Of a stretch of 9,793 bases of DNA, positions 1 to 6,611 are shown in pieces (position 1 is the stretch's first letter; each line of letters opens with the position of its first letter). The notes below the pieces were generated by a model, which did not search any database, was not told where the DNA came from, and saw nothing but the letters and a program-made list of their open reading frames with translations. The stretch comes from Pirellulaceae bacterium. Lineage in GTDB: Bacteria; Planctomycetota; Planctomycetia; Pirellulales; Pirellulaceae. The position numbers and the translations under genes were made by a program. The stretch lies in assembly GCA_020846515.1 (NCBI GenBank), contig JADLDX010000670.1:1-9793 (forward strand), read 5' to 3'.

Positions 1-1010
1 ATCAAGTCGCTGCGGTCGCCCCAGTAGACTCCACCGGTGCTGCCATCGAAGCCCCCGTGGATCCGGCCGTCGAAGCCTACCGTCGATTCTCTGATAGCGA
101 TTGCGAGGATTCCAAGTTCAGTTGGATAAACGCAGTAGCGATGGCCGTTTGTAGCCATTTGTCCTATAGTGAGCCCGGGCAAGTGGCTCAAGTTTGCAGC
201 GGTAAAGGCCTGACCGACACACAGTTTATCAAGAGCGGCGAGACGCAATGTTTTGTCACCGCCGGGGCGGAATGTGTGATTGTAGCATTCCGCGGCACAA
301 GAGAGATTTTAGATTGGTTCACGAACCTGAATGTGCTGGCTCGATCGACCAGTTTTGGCAGCGTGCATGATGGTTTCTATCGCGCGCTGGAAATGGTTCG
401 ACCGCAATTGGAACGTCTGATCGAGCCGCTGCTGACACAACCACGGCGACGATTGATCTTAACAGGTCACAGTTTAGGCGGCGCCTTGGCGACACTCGCC
501 GCTGCTCATTGGTGTAGCAAGTTCGATGTGGCCAGCGTGTATACATATGGTCAGCCCTGTGTGGGCTTCAGTAGCTTTCAAGAGCATATGAAGTCTCAGT
601 GCGACGATCGCTTTTATCGCTTTGTCAATGCCGATGATATCGTGCCGCGCGTACCACCCCGTTATCGGCATGTTGGCCAACTCATTCGCTTTAACTCACA
701 GGGCGACCTGCAAGCAGGTGCGGTCACCGAGTCCGTGGTGGAAACATGGCCCGGTGTGCTGGGCGCGGACAACCAAGCCGTTGATACTCCTACCCTTTCG
801 TTGCTCGAATTTGAAGCGATCAAGCAACAAGTGGAAAACATCAAACCGGCGGCTGCGGCTGAATCAGTCATGGTAGACGGTCTGACTCAACTTGAATCGG
901 CCGAAGTCAGCATCGCTCAGTTGGAAGGGCTGTTTCCGAATTACTTTTCCGACCACCGCATGGGCGGATATCTGTCCAAGATTTTGCAGAATTCGCCAGA
1001 GCGCACGTAA
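1..1010 (+). CDS. Class 3 lipase-like alpha/beta hydrolase (5' end outside window)
   Basis: Predicted lipase/esterase of the fungal-type class 3 (Lipase_3) fold, hydrolysing acyl esters. Numbering from the GTG at 57, the landmarks are FRGT (78-81, oxyanion region), the nucleophile elbow TGHSLGG (136-142, Ser139), the acid NADDIVPRVPP (Asp194) and a late DHRMGGYL (His300), so the Ser-Asp-His triad looks complete. The frame stays open upstream of 57 to the window edge (first full codon at 3) and encodes a Pro/Ala-rich stretch containing VAAVAPVDSTGAA, so the true start and perhaps another domain lie outside; GTG 57 is only the first start inside the window. About 105 residues separate Asp194 and His300, much longer than in compact fungal lipases, and include a helical, Glu/Gln-rich stretch (about 248-292). 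No signal peptide can be judged. The next gene follows after 94 bp on the same strand and may be co-transcribed. Family confident; substrate unknown. Confidence 0.85.
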   Translation, partial: QVAAVAPVDSTGAAIEAPVDPAVEAYRRFSDSDCEDSKFSWINAVAMAVCSHLSYSEPGQVAQVCSGKGLTDTQFIKSGETQCFVTAGAECVIVAFRGTREILDWFTNLNVLARSTSFGSVHDGFYRALEMVRPQLERLIEPLLTQPRRRLILTGHSLGGALATLAAAHWCSKFDVASVYTYGQPCVGFSSFQEHMKSQCDDRFYRFVNADDIVPRVPPRYRHVGQLIRFNSQGDLQAGAVTESVVETWPGVLGADNQAVDTPTLSLLEFEAIKQQVENIKPAAAAESVMVDGLTQLESAEVSIAQLEGLFPNYFSDHRMGGYLSKILQNSPERT

Positions 1011-1024
1011 GTTGGAGCTCTGTT

Positions 1025-1050
1025 GGCGTCTTTAATCGGCGTCTTTAATC
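1025..1050. repeat. 13-bp tandem repeat, two copies
   Basis: GGCGTCTTTAATC occurs twice head to tail, followed by a third partial GGCGA. It lies in the 94-bp gap between the lipase stop and the protease-nuclease start, 55 bp before the preferred ATG. It could be an operator-like direct repeat or simple slippage. No convincing promoter hexamers are seen in the gap. Confidence 0.6.
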
Positions 1051-1104
1051 GGCGACCTCTATCAGCGCATTTACTTGGTACACTCCCCTTTTCTGAGACA
1101 TATC

Positions 1105-3411
1105 ATGTCATCCGGCAATTCCAGTCAAAATTTCTTCGCGCGATTTGGGCAGCGCTTTGCGCCACCGCCCGCTAAACCCTCTGGGCTGAGTGGCTTCGAA
1201 AGCGCCTTTGAATCAGCTGCCGAAGCGATTCCCGAAGCCGACTTTTCCGAGCAGGCCAATGCCCAGCGCATGGAACGCGCGGAAGATAGTCTCGATCGAA
1301 TTGTGCGAGAGTATTTGAAGGCGGACCCCAGCGCGGTCGAGATCGCCAATAGAATTCGCCGTGAAGGCGGCGATGCGTTGGAACGCCTCGGGCAACTGGA
1401 CCCTCGCCTGGCCGACGATGCACAGGCAGGCTCCGTGTTGGAAGTTATTGTGGCCACGGACGGTTCGCGTCCCACATTTCTGATTAAGAATGGACAAGTT
1501 GATCCGCTTAGCAGTGTGCTGGGCACTTGGGGCGACAAACTGACCACGCATTCAAGTCAACTGGAAGCTGCGATCGCCTGCGTTGGTCGCATCGATCATC
1601 CAGCCGCATCGTTGGGTTACATGGGGACTGGTTTCCTGGTGCAGCCTGACCTGGTGGTTACCAATCGCCATGTCTTGCAAGCCATCGGTGCCTGGAACGG
1701 CCGCAAGTGGCAATTGGCGTCAGGGATCGCTATTGACTTTGGTCATGAATGGAATGCGACCTCGACGCTCAATCGTCGATTGGTGGATGAGGTCGTCTTT
1801 GCGACACCAAAGGCCGTCAATCCTTACCAGATTGATCATAGCGTTTTGGATCTGGCCATCTTGCGTCTCAAGCCCACGGCCAATCCTCCAAAGCAGTTTT
1901 TTCAACTGACCACATCTAAAACCTGGATGTATGCGGGTGGGACGATCTTTACGATCGGTTATCCTGGCCCGCCACCGGCTACGGTGCCCCAATCGTTACT
2001 GGAGCAACTGTTCAAGTCTCAATATGGCTACAAACGATTGGCGCCTGGTGTCGTCATGCCGGCTGGTCCCGCCAACTGGACGCTGGCGCATGACGCCACC
2101 ACGCTGGGCGGCAACTCGGGCTCGGTCATCATTTCGATCGACGCCAATGGATTCGCCGCGGGTTTGCACTACGGTGGCCAGTGGTCTACGCCTCGCGAAA
2201 ACTGGGGGCATATTCTGGCTGATGTGTTGGATCAACCGGATCAAGCCAGTGGTCTGTCGCTACGCGAAGTGCTGCAGAGTTACGGAGCAACCGTCCGCAC
2301 TGATTTGCAAGCGCCAGCAGCGCAGCCAATTACCCCGATACCGCCCCAAACGACATCCCGTTCACCATCGAAAGCTTTGCCCGCCTATCCAGTTGCCGTG
2401 TCGACAACTCTGCCGGCCGCGGCTGTGCCTGCGTCCGGTACCCGGTCCCAAGCCGGCTCAGTCAGCCGACCGACTATTCCGCTCAGTTCGCGATTCGTGA
2501 CGTTGGATTCGATGAAGTTTCTTGGAGTTCGTCCAGGTGCTACTCGCGCCGAGAGTGTGGAATTGGAAGCGGCCGGAGATGGTGAAACTCCGGCCAGCGT
2601 TTTCGAAGATCGCGGCGGTTATGATCCGGAATTTCTACCAGGCTGGACAGTACTACTGCCCAAACCTGATGGCGATATGCGTCACTTGCGACGCGGTGGA
2701 ACCGGAACTGAATTGAAGTATCAGCACTTCAGTGTCATTCTGTCGGCCTCGCGCCGCATGCCGATTATCACGGCTACCAATATCGATGGAGCCCAGTCGC
2801 GCCGCGTGCCACGCATCGACACCTGGCGATATGACGGTCGCTTGGACCAGGCCGATCAATGGGGGAACGAGTTATACACGAACAATGCCCTCGATCGAGG
2901 GCACATGGTGCGACGAGAAGATCCGGTTTGGGGCTCCTTAGAAATCGCTCGACGAGCCAATATCGATACATTCCATTACACCAACAGTTGCCCGCAAATG
3001 GCCGGCGTGAATCAGCGAGTTTGGTTGGGATTGGAAGATTACATCCTCAAGCATACACGCCAGGATGATATGCGTATTTCAGTATTCGGCGGCCCTTACT
3101 TCAGCGATGACGACCTGGAGTATCGCGGTGCCTTGATTCCCCTGGCCTTTTGGAAAGTGGTGGCCTTTCAAGTCGATGGTGATCGTCCATCGGCTACTGC
3201 CTATAAGGTTAGTCAGGTCCGTGAACTGAGCGAACTGGAGTTTGTCTTTTCCGCTTACAAGACGTTTCAGATTAGTATTCAACAAGTGATGGATGCCACG
3301 GGCATCGACTTCAGTGACTTGATTCCCTTTGATGGTTTCTCGACTCACGAAGCCACGCATGGTGGTTGCTTGTCCGAGCGAATCGAAGACCTCAGCCAGA
3401 TTCGGGTCTAA
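1105..3411 (+). CDS. Trypsin-like serine protease fused to DNA/RNA nonspecific endonuclease
   Basis: Two-enzyme fusion of 768 aa, numbered from ATG 1105; a TTG at 1075 would add 10 residues but is less likely. Residues 1-155 are an uncharacterised N-terminal region with helices and the phrase VIVATDGSRPTFLIKNG. Residues about 155-390 form a trypsin-like protease: GTGFLV (174-179), TNRHV (His189), LDLAIL (Asp249), GGNSGS (Ser338). A Pro/Ser/Ala-rich linker spans about 402-462. Residues about 510-750 match the Endonuclease_NS/NucA-Serratia nuclease family: DRGHM (597-601, general base His600) and NQRVWLGLE (636-644), whose Asn and Glu have the eight-residue spacing of the Serratia metal-site Asn119/Glu127. 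All key residues of both enzymes are present. Family nucleases are commonly secreted, yet no signal peptide or membrane segment is visible, so a cytoplasmic, regulated role is plausible. Inference: the protease may process the linker or a regulator to release the nuclease. Confidence 0.92.
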   Translation: MSSGNSSQNFFARFGQRFAPPPAKPSGLSGFESAFESAAEAIPEADFSEQANAQRMERAEDSLDRIVREYLKADPSAVEIANRIRREGGDALERLGQLDPRLADDAQAGSVLEVIVATDGSRPTFLIKNGQVDPLSSVLGTWGDKLTTHSSQLEAAIACVGRIDHPAASLGYMGTGFLVQPDLVVTNRHVLQAIGAWNGRKWQLASGIAIDFGHEWNATSTLNRRLVDEVVFATPKAVNPYQIDHSVLDLAILRLKPTANPPKQFFQLTTSKTWMYAGGTIFTIGYPGPPPATVPQSLLEQLFKSQYGYKRLAPGVVMPAGPANWTLAHDATTLGGNSGSVIISIDANGFAAGLHYGGQWSTPRENWGHILADVLDQPDQASGLSLREVLQSYGATVRTDLQAPAAQPITPIPPQTTSRSPSKALPAYPVAVSTTLPAAAVPASGTRSQAGSVSRPTIPLSSRFVTLDSMKFLGVRPGATRAESVELEAAGDGETPASVFEDRGGYDPEFLPGWTVLLPKPDGDMRHLRRGGTGTELKYQHFSVILSASRRMPIITATNIDGAQSRRVPRIDTWRYDGRLDQADQWGNELYTNNALDRGHMVRREDPVWGSLEIARRANIDTFHYTNSCPQMAGVNQRVWLGLEDYILKHTRQDDMRISVFGGPYFSDDDLEYRGALIPLAFWKVVAFQVDGDRPSATAYKVSQVRELSELEFVFSAYKTFQISIQQVMDATGIDFSDLIPFDGFSTHEATHGGCLSERIEDLSQIRV

Positions 3412-3419
3412 CCTCGAAA

Positions 3420-3442
3420 GCCGTGGGCTAACGCCCTGCGGC
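3420..3442. repeat. REP-like hairpin just after the protease-nuclease stop
   Basis: This imperfect palindrome starts 9 bp after the stop codon. It can fold with a GGGC/GCCC inner stem around a TAAC loop and a GCCG/CGGC outer stem, with one bulged T. Related copies start near 3541 and 5010. There is no T-run on either strand, so it is not a classical intrinsic terminator, although it could slow polymerase or stabilise the mRNA 3' end. Confidence 0.6.
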
Positions 3443-3536
3443 TGATATGCCCATCGTTTAACAGTCAGCCGCAGGCGTACTTAACTTCCGAAGTAACGCT
3501 CTGGGCCGATGCGTGGCTGCCGCTGCGTGGCTGAAG

Positions 3537-3614
3537 AAACCGTGGGCTAACGCCCTGCAGCTGATCAGCCGGAACGCGCTAGCGTCCGGTTGAGCCCGAC
3601 TAAAGATCGACGCC
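3537..3614. repeat. Dispersed repeat, copy A (related to 5006-5084)
   Basis: About 78 bp align with the 79 bp at 5006-5084 with a handful of substitutions and one 1-bp indel. Both start near AAACCGTGGGCTA, contain the core CGCGCTAGCGTCCGGTT (third-last base onward varies) and end in TAAAGATCGACGCC. Copy A lacks the left inverted terminus and flanking duplication of the 4982-5084 copy, so it looks truncated or mosaic. Just before it, GCGTGGCTG occurs twice, at 3511 and 3525. Confidence 0.75.
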
Positions 3615-3661
3615 CCAAAGTACGCCTGCGGCTGACTGTATCTGTGCGTAGGCAAACGCAC

Positions 3662-3715
3662 TAAACGAGTACGCCTACGGCTGACTGTTAAACGAGTACG
3701 CCTGCGGCTGACTGT
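3662..3715. repeat. 27-bp tandem repeat, two copies plus partials
   Basis: Two adjacent 27-bp units (3662-3688 and 3689-3715) differ at a single base (A at 3677, G at 3704). A third partial unit begins at 3716 inside the EAD1 protease coding end. A 21-bp part of the unit also occurs at 3619-3639, and an inverted copy lies at 3452-3481. This accounts for most of the 303-bp gap between the convergent genes; no separate gene is seen there. Confidence 0.8.
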
Positions 3716-4896
3716 TAAACGATGATGTTGCGTTGAGTTAGCAGTTCGAAGATCGTGGCGATGGGAATCCCTTGGTTGTATAGGTAGGGAGATGCTGCGG
3801 GCCAATCTTTACCGCCTGCGTGATGCAGGGCGATGAACTCAAGCTTGGCGTTGAAACATGGCGCGCCGGACGAACCATGCTGCGTGTTGACATCATAGAG
3901 CACGCGCGTGCGATTGTTATTGACGCCCAGAATGCCGGGCTTTTGCCAATCCATGCGCAGCGGCATTCGACTCGGATGTTGAAACACGAAAATGGCCGCT
4001 TGATCTACTTTGAAGTCGTCTTCAAAACGACGATGGGCATCGGCGGGTAAATCGATATGGCCACGCCGCGCTGCGCCTTCGGATGGTTTGGCTCCTAGCG
4101 GCTTGGTGCCTGGACTATCCGCCAAGCGCACCAAGGCATAATCCAGATGATCCGCGGCCCGATTTACGGCCAGGTTATCCTGAATGGAACGCACAACCTG
4201 ATCGGCCGAGTCGTAAGGGCTGGCATCGACCAGCCAGGCTTGGGGATCATCGGCCAATCGAAACTCGACGCCTTGGGTAATTGTTTGACCATCGACATCG
4301 GTATGGTAGTCGAACAGGAAACTGACGGTCTTACGGTCGCTACCCGCGCGGCCAGTGATCAAACTCTCCATAACATGGTAGTTGGTCAATACCGTTGCGT
4401 CGCCGACCAGCAGTCCTGTCCCATACTCGATGCCTGCCGCAGAAGGCACGGCGATGCGACAGACGCATTGCGTAATTTGGGCAAAGCGTTTCAGGAACGC
4501 CATGGGGTCGGTAAATCCGCGCACAGGGTCGAGCATACGTTCCAGCGGATCCGGCCCGGCCGAACCAGTGGTCGCGCTAGTGGTCGTGCTGGTGTCCGTT
4601 TTGGTGACATGTGGATTGAGTATGCGATGCTGCCAGGCAAACTTTAGCAGTTTCTCGTTGCTGGGGTTGTGCTCCATCAACGCCAACACCAGTTTGTCGA
4701 TTTCATAGCGGGCGTTGTATTGCTTGATCATATTGAAGCGGATTTCTGGGTACTGGGCCCCAAAACCCGCATAGTTGAAGATGTTGTCGTCCAGCTTGTA
4801 CTTGATCACCTGCTGCAAGATCATAGGCGAATCAAAAGCGCTCTCCACGGCCTCGGACAATTCGCCAGATTGAGGACCAGTGATATGCAATGCCAT
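3715..4896 (-). CDS. EAD1-fused trypsin-like serine protease
   Basis: 393 aa from the ATG at 4896; a TTG at 4908 would add four residues. Residues about 3-92 match the Effector-Associated Domain 1 pattern: ITGPQSGELSEAVESAF, then L..VIKYKLDDNI, and ending with LVLALMEHNPSNEKLLKFA. EAD1 is a small helical death-fold-like adaptor that binds another EAD1 and tethers effectors to sensor proteins in bacterial conflict systems. A Thr/Ser-rich linker follows (about 98-114), then a segment with LERMLDP and VCRIAVP leading into a trypsin-like protease (about 140-393): GTGLLV (159-164), TNYHV (His174), LDYAL (Asp252), HGSSGAP (Ser343), so the triad is complete. No signal peptide is seen, which fits cytoplasmic recruitment. 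It lies downstream of the ligase on the same strand across a 196-bp gap holding a MITE-like element, so it may have its own promoter. Protease confident; EAD1 assigned by pattern recognition; target unknown. Confidence 0.9.
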   Translation of the reverse strand: MALHITGPQSGELSEAVESAFDSPMILQQVIKYKLDDNIFNYAGFGAQYPEIRFNMIKQYNARYEIDKLVLALMEHNPSNEKLLKFAWQHRILNPHVTKTDTSTTTSATTGSAGPDPLERMLDPVRGFTDPMAFLKRFAQITQCVCRIAVPSAAGIEYGTGLLVGDATVLTNYHVMESLITGRAGSDRKTVSFLFDYHTDVDGQTITQGVEFRLADDPQAWLVDASPYDSADQVVRSIQDNLAVNRAADHLDYALVRLADSPGTKPLGAKPSEGAARRGHIDLPADAHRRFEDDFKVDQAAIFVFQHPSRMPLRMDWQKPGILGVNNNRTRVLYDVNTQHGSSGAPCFNAKLEFIALHHAGGKDWPAASPYLYNQGIPIATIFELLTQRNIIV

Positions 4897-4939
4897 GTCA
4901 GTTCCCAATGCGTTGGATTATGGATGGTCGTCTTTTGCG

Positions 4940-4964
4940 GAGCGAAAGGCGACCTTTGCCGCTC
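4940..4964. other. Possible leader hairpin upstream of the EAD1 protease
   Basis: GAGCG-AAAGG pairs with CCTTT-GC-CGCTC around a CGA loop, with two bulged bases. It lies 44-68 bp before the ATG at 4896, in what would be the 5' leader. There is no adjacent T-run on the minus strand, so an attenuator is not supported. It may be incidental. Confidence 0.3.
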
Positions 4965-4981
4965 GATGCAGTTGGTGCGTA

Positions 4982-5084
4982 GGCGTCGATCTTAAGGTGG
5001 GCCGAAAACCGTGGGCTAGCGCCCTACGGCTAATCAGCCGCAAGCGCGCTAGCGTCCGGTTTAGCCCGACTAAAGATCGACGCC
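4982..5084. mobile_element. MITE-like element, 103 bp, with 8-bp flanking duplications
   Basis: The left end GGCGTCGATCTT (4982-4993) is the reverse complement of AAGATCGACGCC (5073-5084), giving 12-bp terminal inverted repeats. Directly outside both ends is the same octamer GGTGCGTA (4974-4981 and 5085-5092), as expected for a target-site duplication. The interior is highly structured: a CCGTGGGC... hairpin, CGGCTAATCAGCCG and CGCTAGCG. It encodes no protein, so any transposase would act in trans. The right duplication abuts the ligase stop codon (5093-5095). A truncated relative sits at 3537-3614. The REP/MITE class is inferred from structure; the responsible transposase family is unknown. 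Confidence 0.7.
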
Positions 5085-5092
5085 GGTGCGTA

Positions 5093-6601
5093 TTAGCGCT
5101 TTTCCCAACCCTTCTTGATGTTCTCGGCCTTCATGTCGTCCCAGAGTTGTTGGATCTGTTCGGCCGAGTTTGATACGCGAACTTCGCGAGCCAGCGGCGT
5201 AGCGCGATTGGGACTGTAGTCGGTGTAGTGGATCACATAAGCCGGATACTCTTCACCAATATCGGACTTGTTGGTCTTCCACATCACGAACTTGCGGACC
5301 ATGGTCTCGCCTTTTAGCTGCTTGCTGTAGACTTCGCGGGCCATGACTTCGCTGCTGGGCAAGGTCATCTGGTGAGCGTCGCGATCCAGCATAGGGACCT
5401 CGACCAGATCGGCTACCTGGGCGATGCGAACGTCATCCACCGACACACGTTTGTCGTCCCGCATGCGCACGAATTGCGGAGAGATTACGCTGACCAGTGG
5501 CAATCGGCGAATGACGCGATAGCGACGCTCGGCGGCATCCCAGTCGAGCGTCATGCGTTGGATGGGAGCGCCACGCGTAGATTGGGATACCAAATCCAGG
5601 CAACTAATTTCAGCCACCCAGCGCGGCTCGACCATTTGGTAAGCAACATGGTCCGAATTGACTTCCGCGTATTCACTAGAGACGACGCGATCTTTCAGGT
5701 CAGCCAGCAATTCGCGACGCAGGTCGTCCGTGAAACCGCCACCCACACGGCAAAGCACATGCAAGGCGCCGTCGGCTCGCATAACGGCTAGCAGCAAGTC
5801 GTGCATCATGCCTACTCGATCACCGGTCGATTCGGTGAAGCCGATCACGGCTGCGTCCAGCGAGTAGCGGGGCTTGATCTTAAAGCTGCCTGCCGTTTCG
5901 CTGCGCAGGACAAGTCCTTCGGCACCGTCGGTTTCCACAATACTGGTAAACAGCTTTTCAACGTCCGATGCGTTCTTGGCTAGCGTCGTATCGACTGGGC
6001 GGCAACGTTGACCATGCTCGAAGATTTTCTGCAAACGCTGCCAGGCTTCGGCATAGTTCGTTGGAGCCGCACCATCGATCTCCAGCCAATCGAAACAGCG
6101 AAAGTGCAATTGATCGAGATCGGTCTGCGATTCGGGGGCCCGCGCGAAACGAATCACATCATGGACACGTTCACGACGACCATCCGCATGCTCCACACAC
6201 AATTCGCCACAAATAACAGCGTGCGCGATGCCTGCGTCGCGCAGCAGCTTCTCCGCCTCGGCCATAAACGGCAAGCCCACGCGGACCGTGCCACCTGGGT
6301 TCACCGTAAACACATCACCGTCGCGATAGACCAGCACAGTGAACTCACCATCCACTTTGCGACTGGCATGATATTCGGCGGTCGGGATACGTTTGGTGAT
6401 TTCGCGGCGATCCAGTGGGATCATGCGACTGGCAGTTTGACGTTTGTAATCTTGTACGCGCGGTAGCAAGCCAGGATCAACGATGGCTGAGGCCGGGCAA
6501 ACGCCGTAGCTACCCAGTTTGATGTCGATCTGTTGCCTATTGATTTGCCCGGACTTAGGCGATGCGGCCGCGAGCGGTGATTGGGCTTTCTTCTTGGCCA
6601 T
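5093..6601 (-). CDS. ATP-dependent DNA/RNA ligase-like nucleotidyltransferase with C-terminal extension
   Basis: 502 aa from ATG 6601, chosen because it follows the upstream gene's stop by 10 bp; the longer TTG start at 6640 would overlap that gene. The covalent nucleotidyltransferase motifs are in order: motif I RKVDGEF (adenylated Lys82), III CGELCVE (Glu133), IIIa FRCFDWLE (Asp171), IV DGAEGLVLR (Glu228) and V FKIKP (Lys241, Lys243). An OB-fold follows (HDLLLAVMRADGALHVL..VGGGFTDDL, about 267-340). This is the core of an ATP-dependent ligase that seals nicks through an enzyme-AMP intermediate. Beyond residue about 340 a 160-residue extension ends in MVRKFVMWKTNKSD, YPAYVIHYTDYSP and ENIKKGWEKR, which I cannot assign. 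The N-terminal part is short, without the large DNA-binding domain of replicative ligases. DNA versus RNA substrate cannot be decided from sequence. Confidence 0.85.
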   Translation of the reverse strand: MAKKKAQSPLAAASPKSGQINRQQIDIKLGSYGVCPASAIVDPGLLPRVQDYKRQTASRMIPLDRREITKRIPTAEYHASRKVDGEFTVLVYRDGDVFTVNPGGTVRVGLPFMAEAEKLLRDAGIAHAVICGELCVEHADGRRERVHDVIRFARAPESQTDLDQLHFRCFDWLEIDGAAPTNYAEAWQRLQKIFEHGQRCRPVDTTLAKNASDVEKLFTSIVETDGAEGLVLRSETAGSFKIKPRYSLDAAVIGFTESTGDRVGMMHDLLLAVMRADGALHVLCRVGGGFTDDLRRELLADLKDRVVSSEYAEVNSDHVAYQMVEPRWVAEISCLDLVSQSTRGAPIQRMTLDWDAAERRYRVIRRLPLVSVISPQFVRMRDDKRVSVDDVRIAQVADLVEVPMLDRDAHQMTLPSSEVMAREVYSKQLKGETMVRKFVMWKTNKSDIGEEYPAYVIHYTDYSPNRATPLAREVRVSNSAEQIQQLWDDMKAENIKKGWEKR

Positions 6602-6611
6602 AGAGGATTCG

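Larger units (their letters stand above)
3452..3724. repeat. 30-bp perfect inverted repeat with arms 3452-3481 and 3695-3724
   Basis: The two arms are exact reverse complements over 30 bp, separated by 213 bp holding further repeats. The right arm runs into the coding end of the EAD1 protease: the last sense codon (GTT) and the TAA stop (3715-3717) lie inside it, and the left arm carries an inverted copy of that end (CATCGTTTAAC). The region lies between two convergent genes, so the repeat may contribute to transcript ends, but the loop is large for a terminator. Confidence 0.8.

Noticed and set aside
1931..2500. 189-codon plus-strand open frame
   Set aside because: Out-of-frame shadow of the protease-nuclease gene; Arg-rich low-complexity translation and complete overlap with a gene having clear motifs.
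3412..3714. Intrinsic terminators for the two convergent genes
   Set aside because: Hairpins exist, but none is followed by a T-run on either strand, so only REP-like structure is claimed.
3619..3720. Possible CRISPR array from repeated 21-27 bp units
   Set aside because: Units are directly adjacent or overlapping, without unique spacers of regular length, and there are no cas genes nearby.
3458..3805. 115-codon minus-strand open frame across the repeat zone
   Set aside because: Its C-terminal two thirds translate the tandem and inverted repeats (giving duplicated SRRRTRL) and it overlaps the EAD1 protease end in another frame; no family resemblance.
4147..4647. 166-codon plus-strand open frame
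   Set aside because: Antisense shadow of the EAD1 protease domain, whose catalytic motifs fix the real frame.
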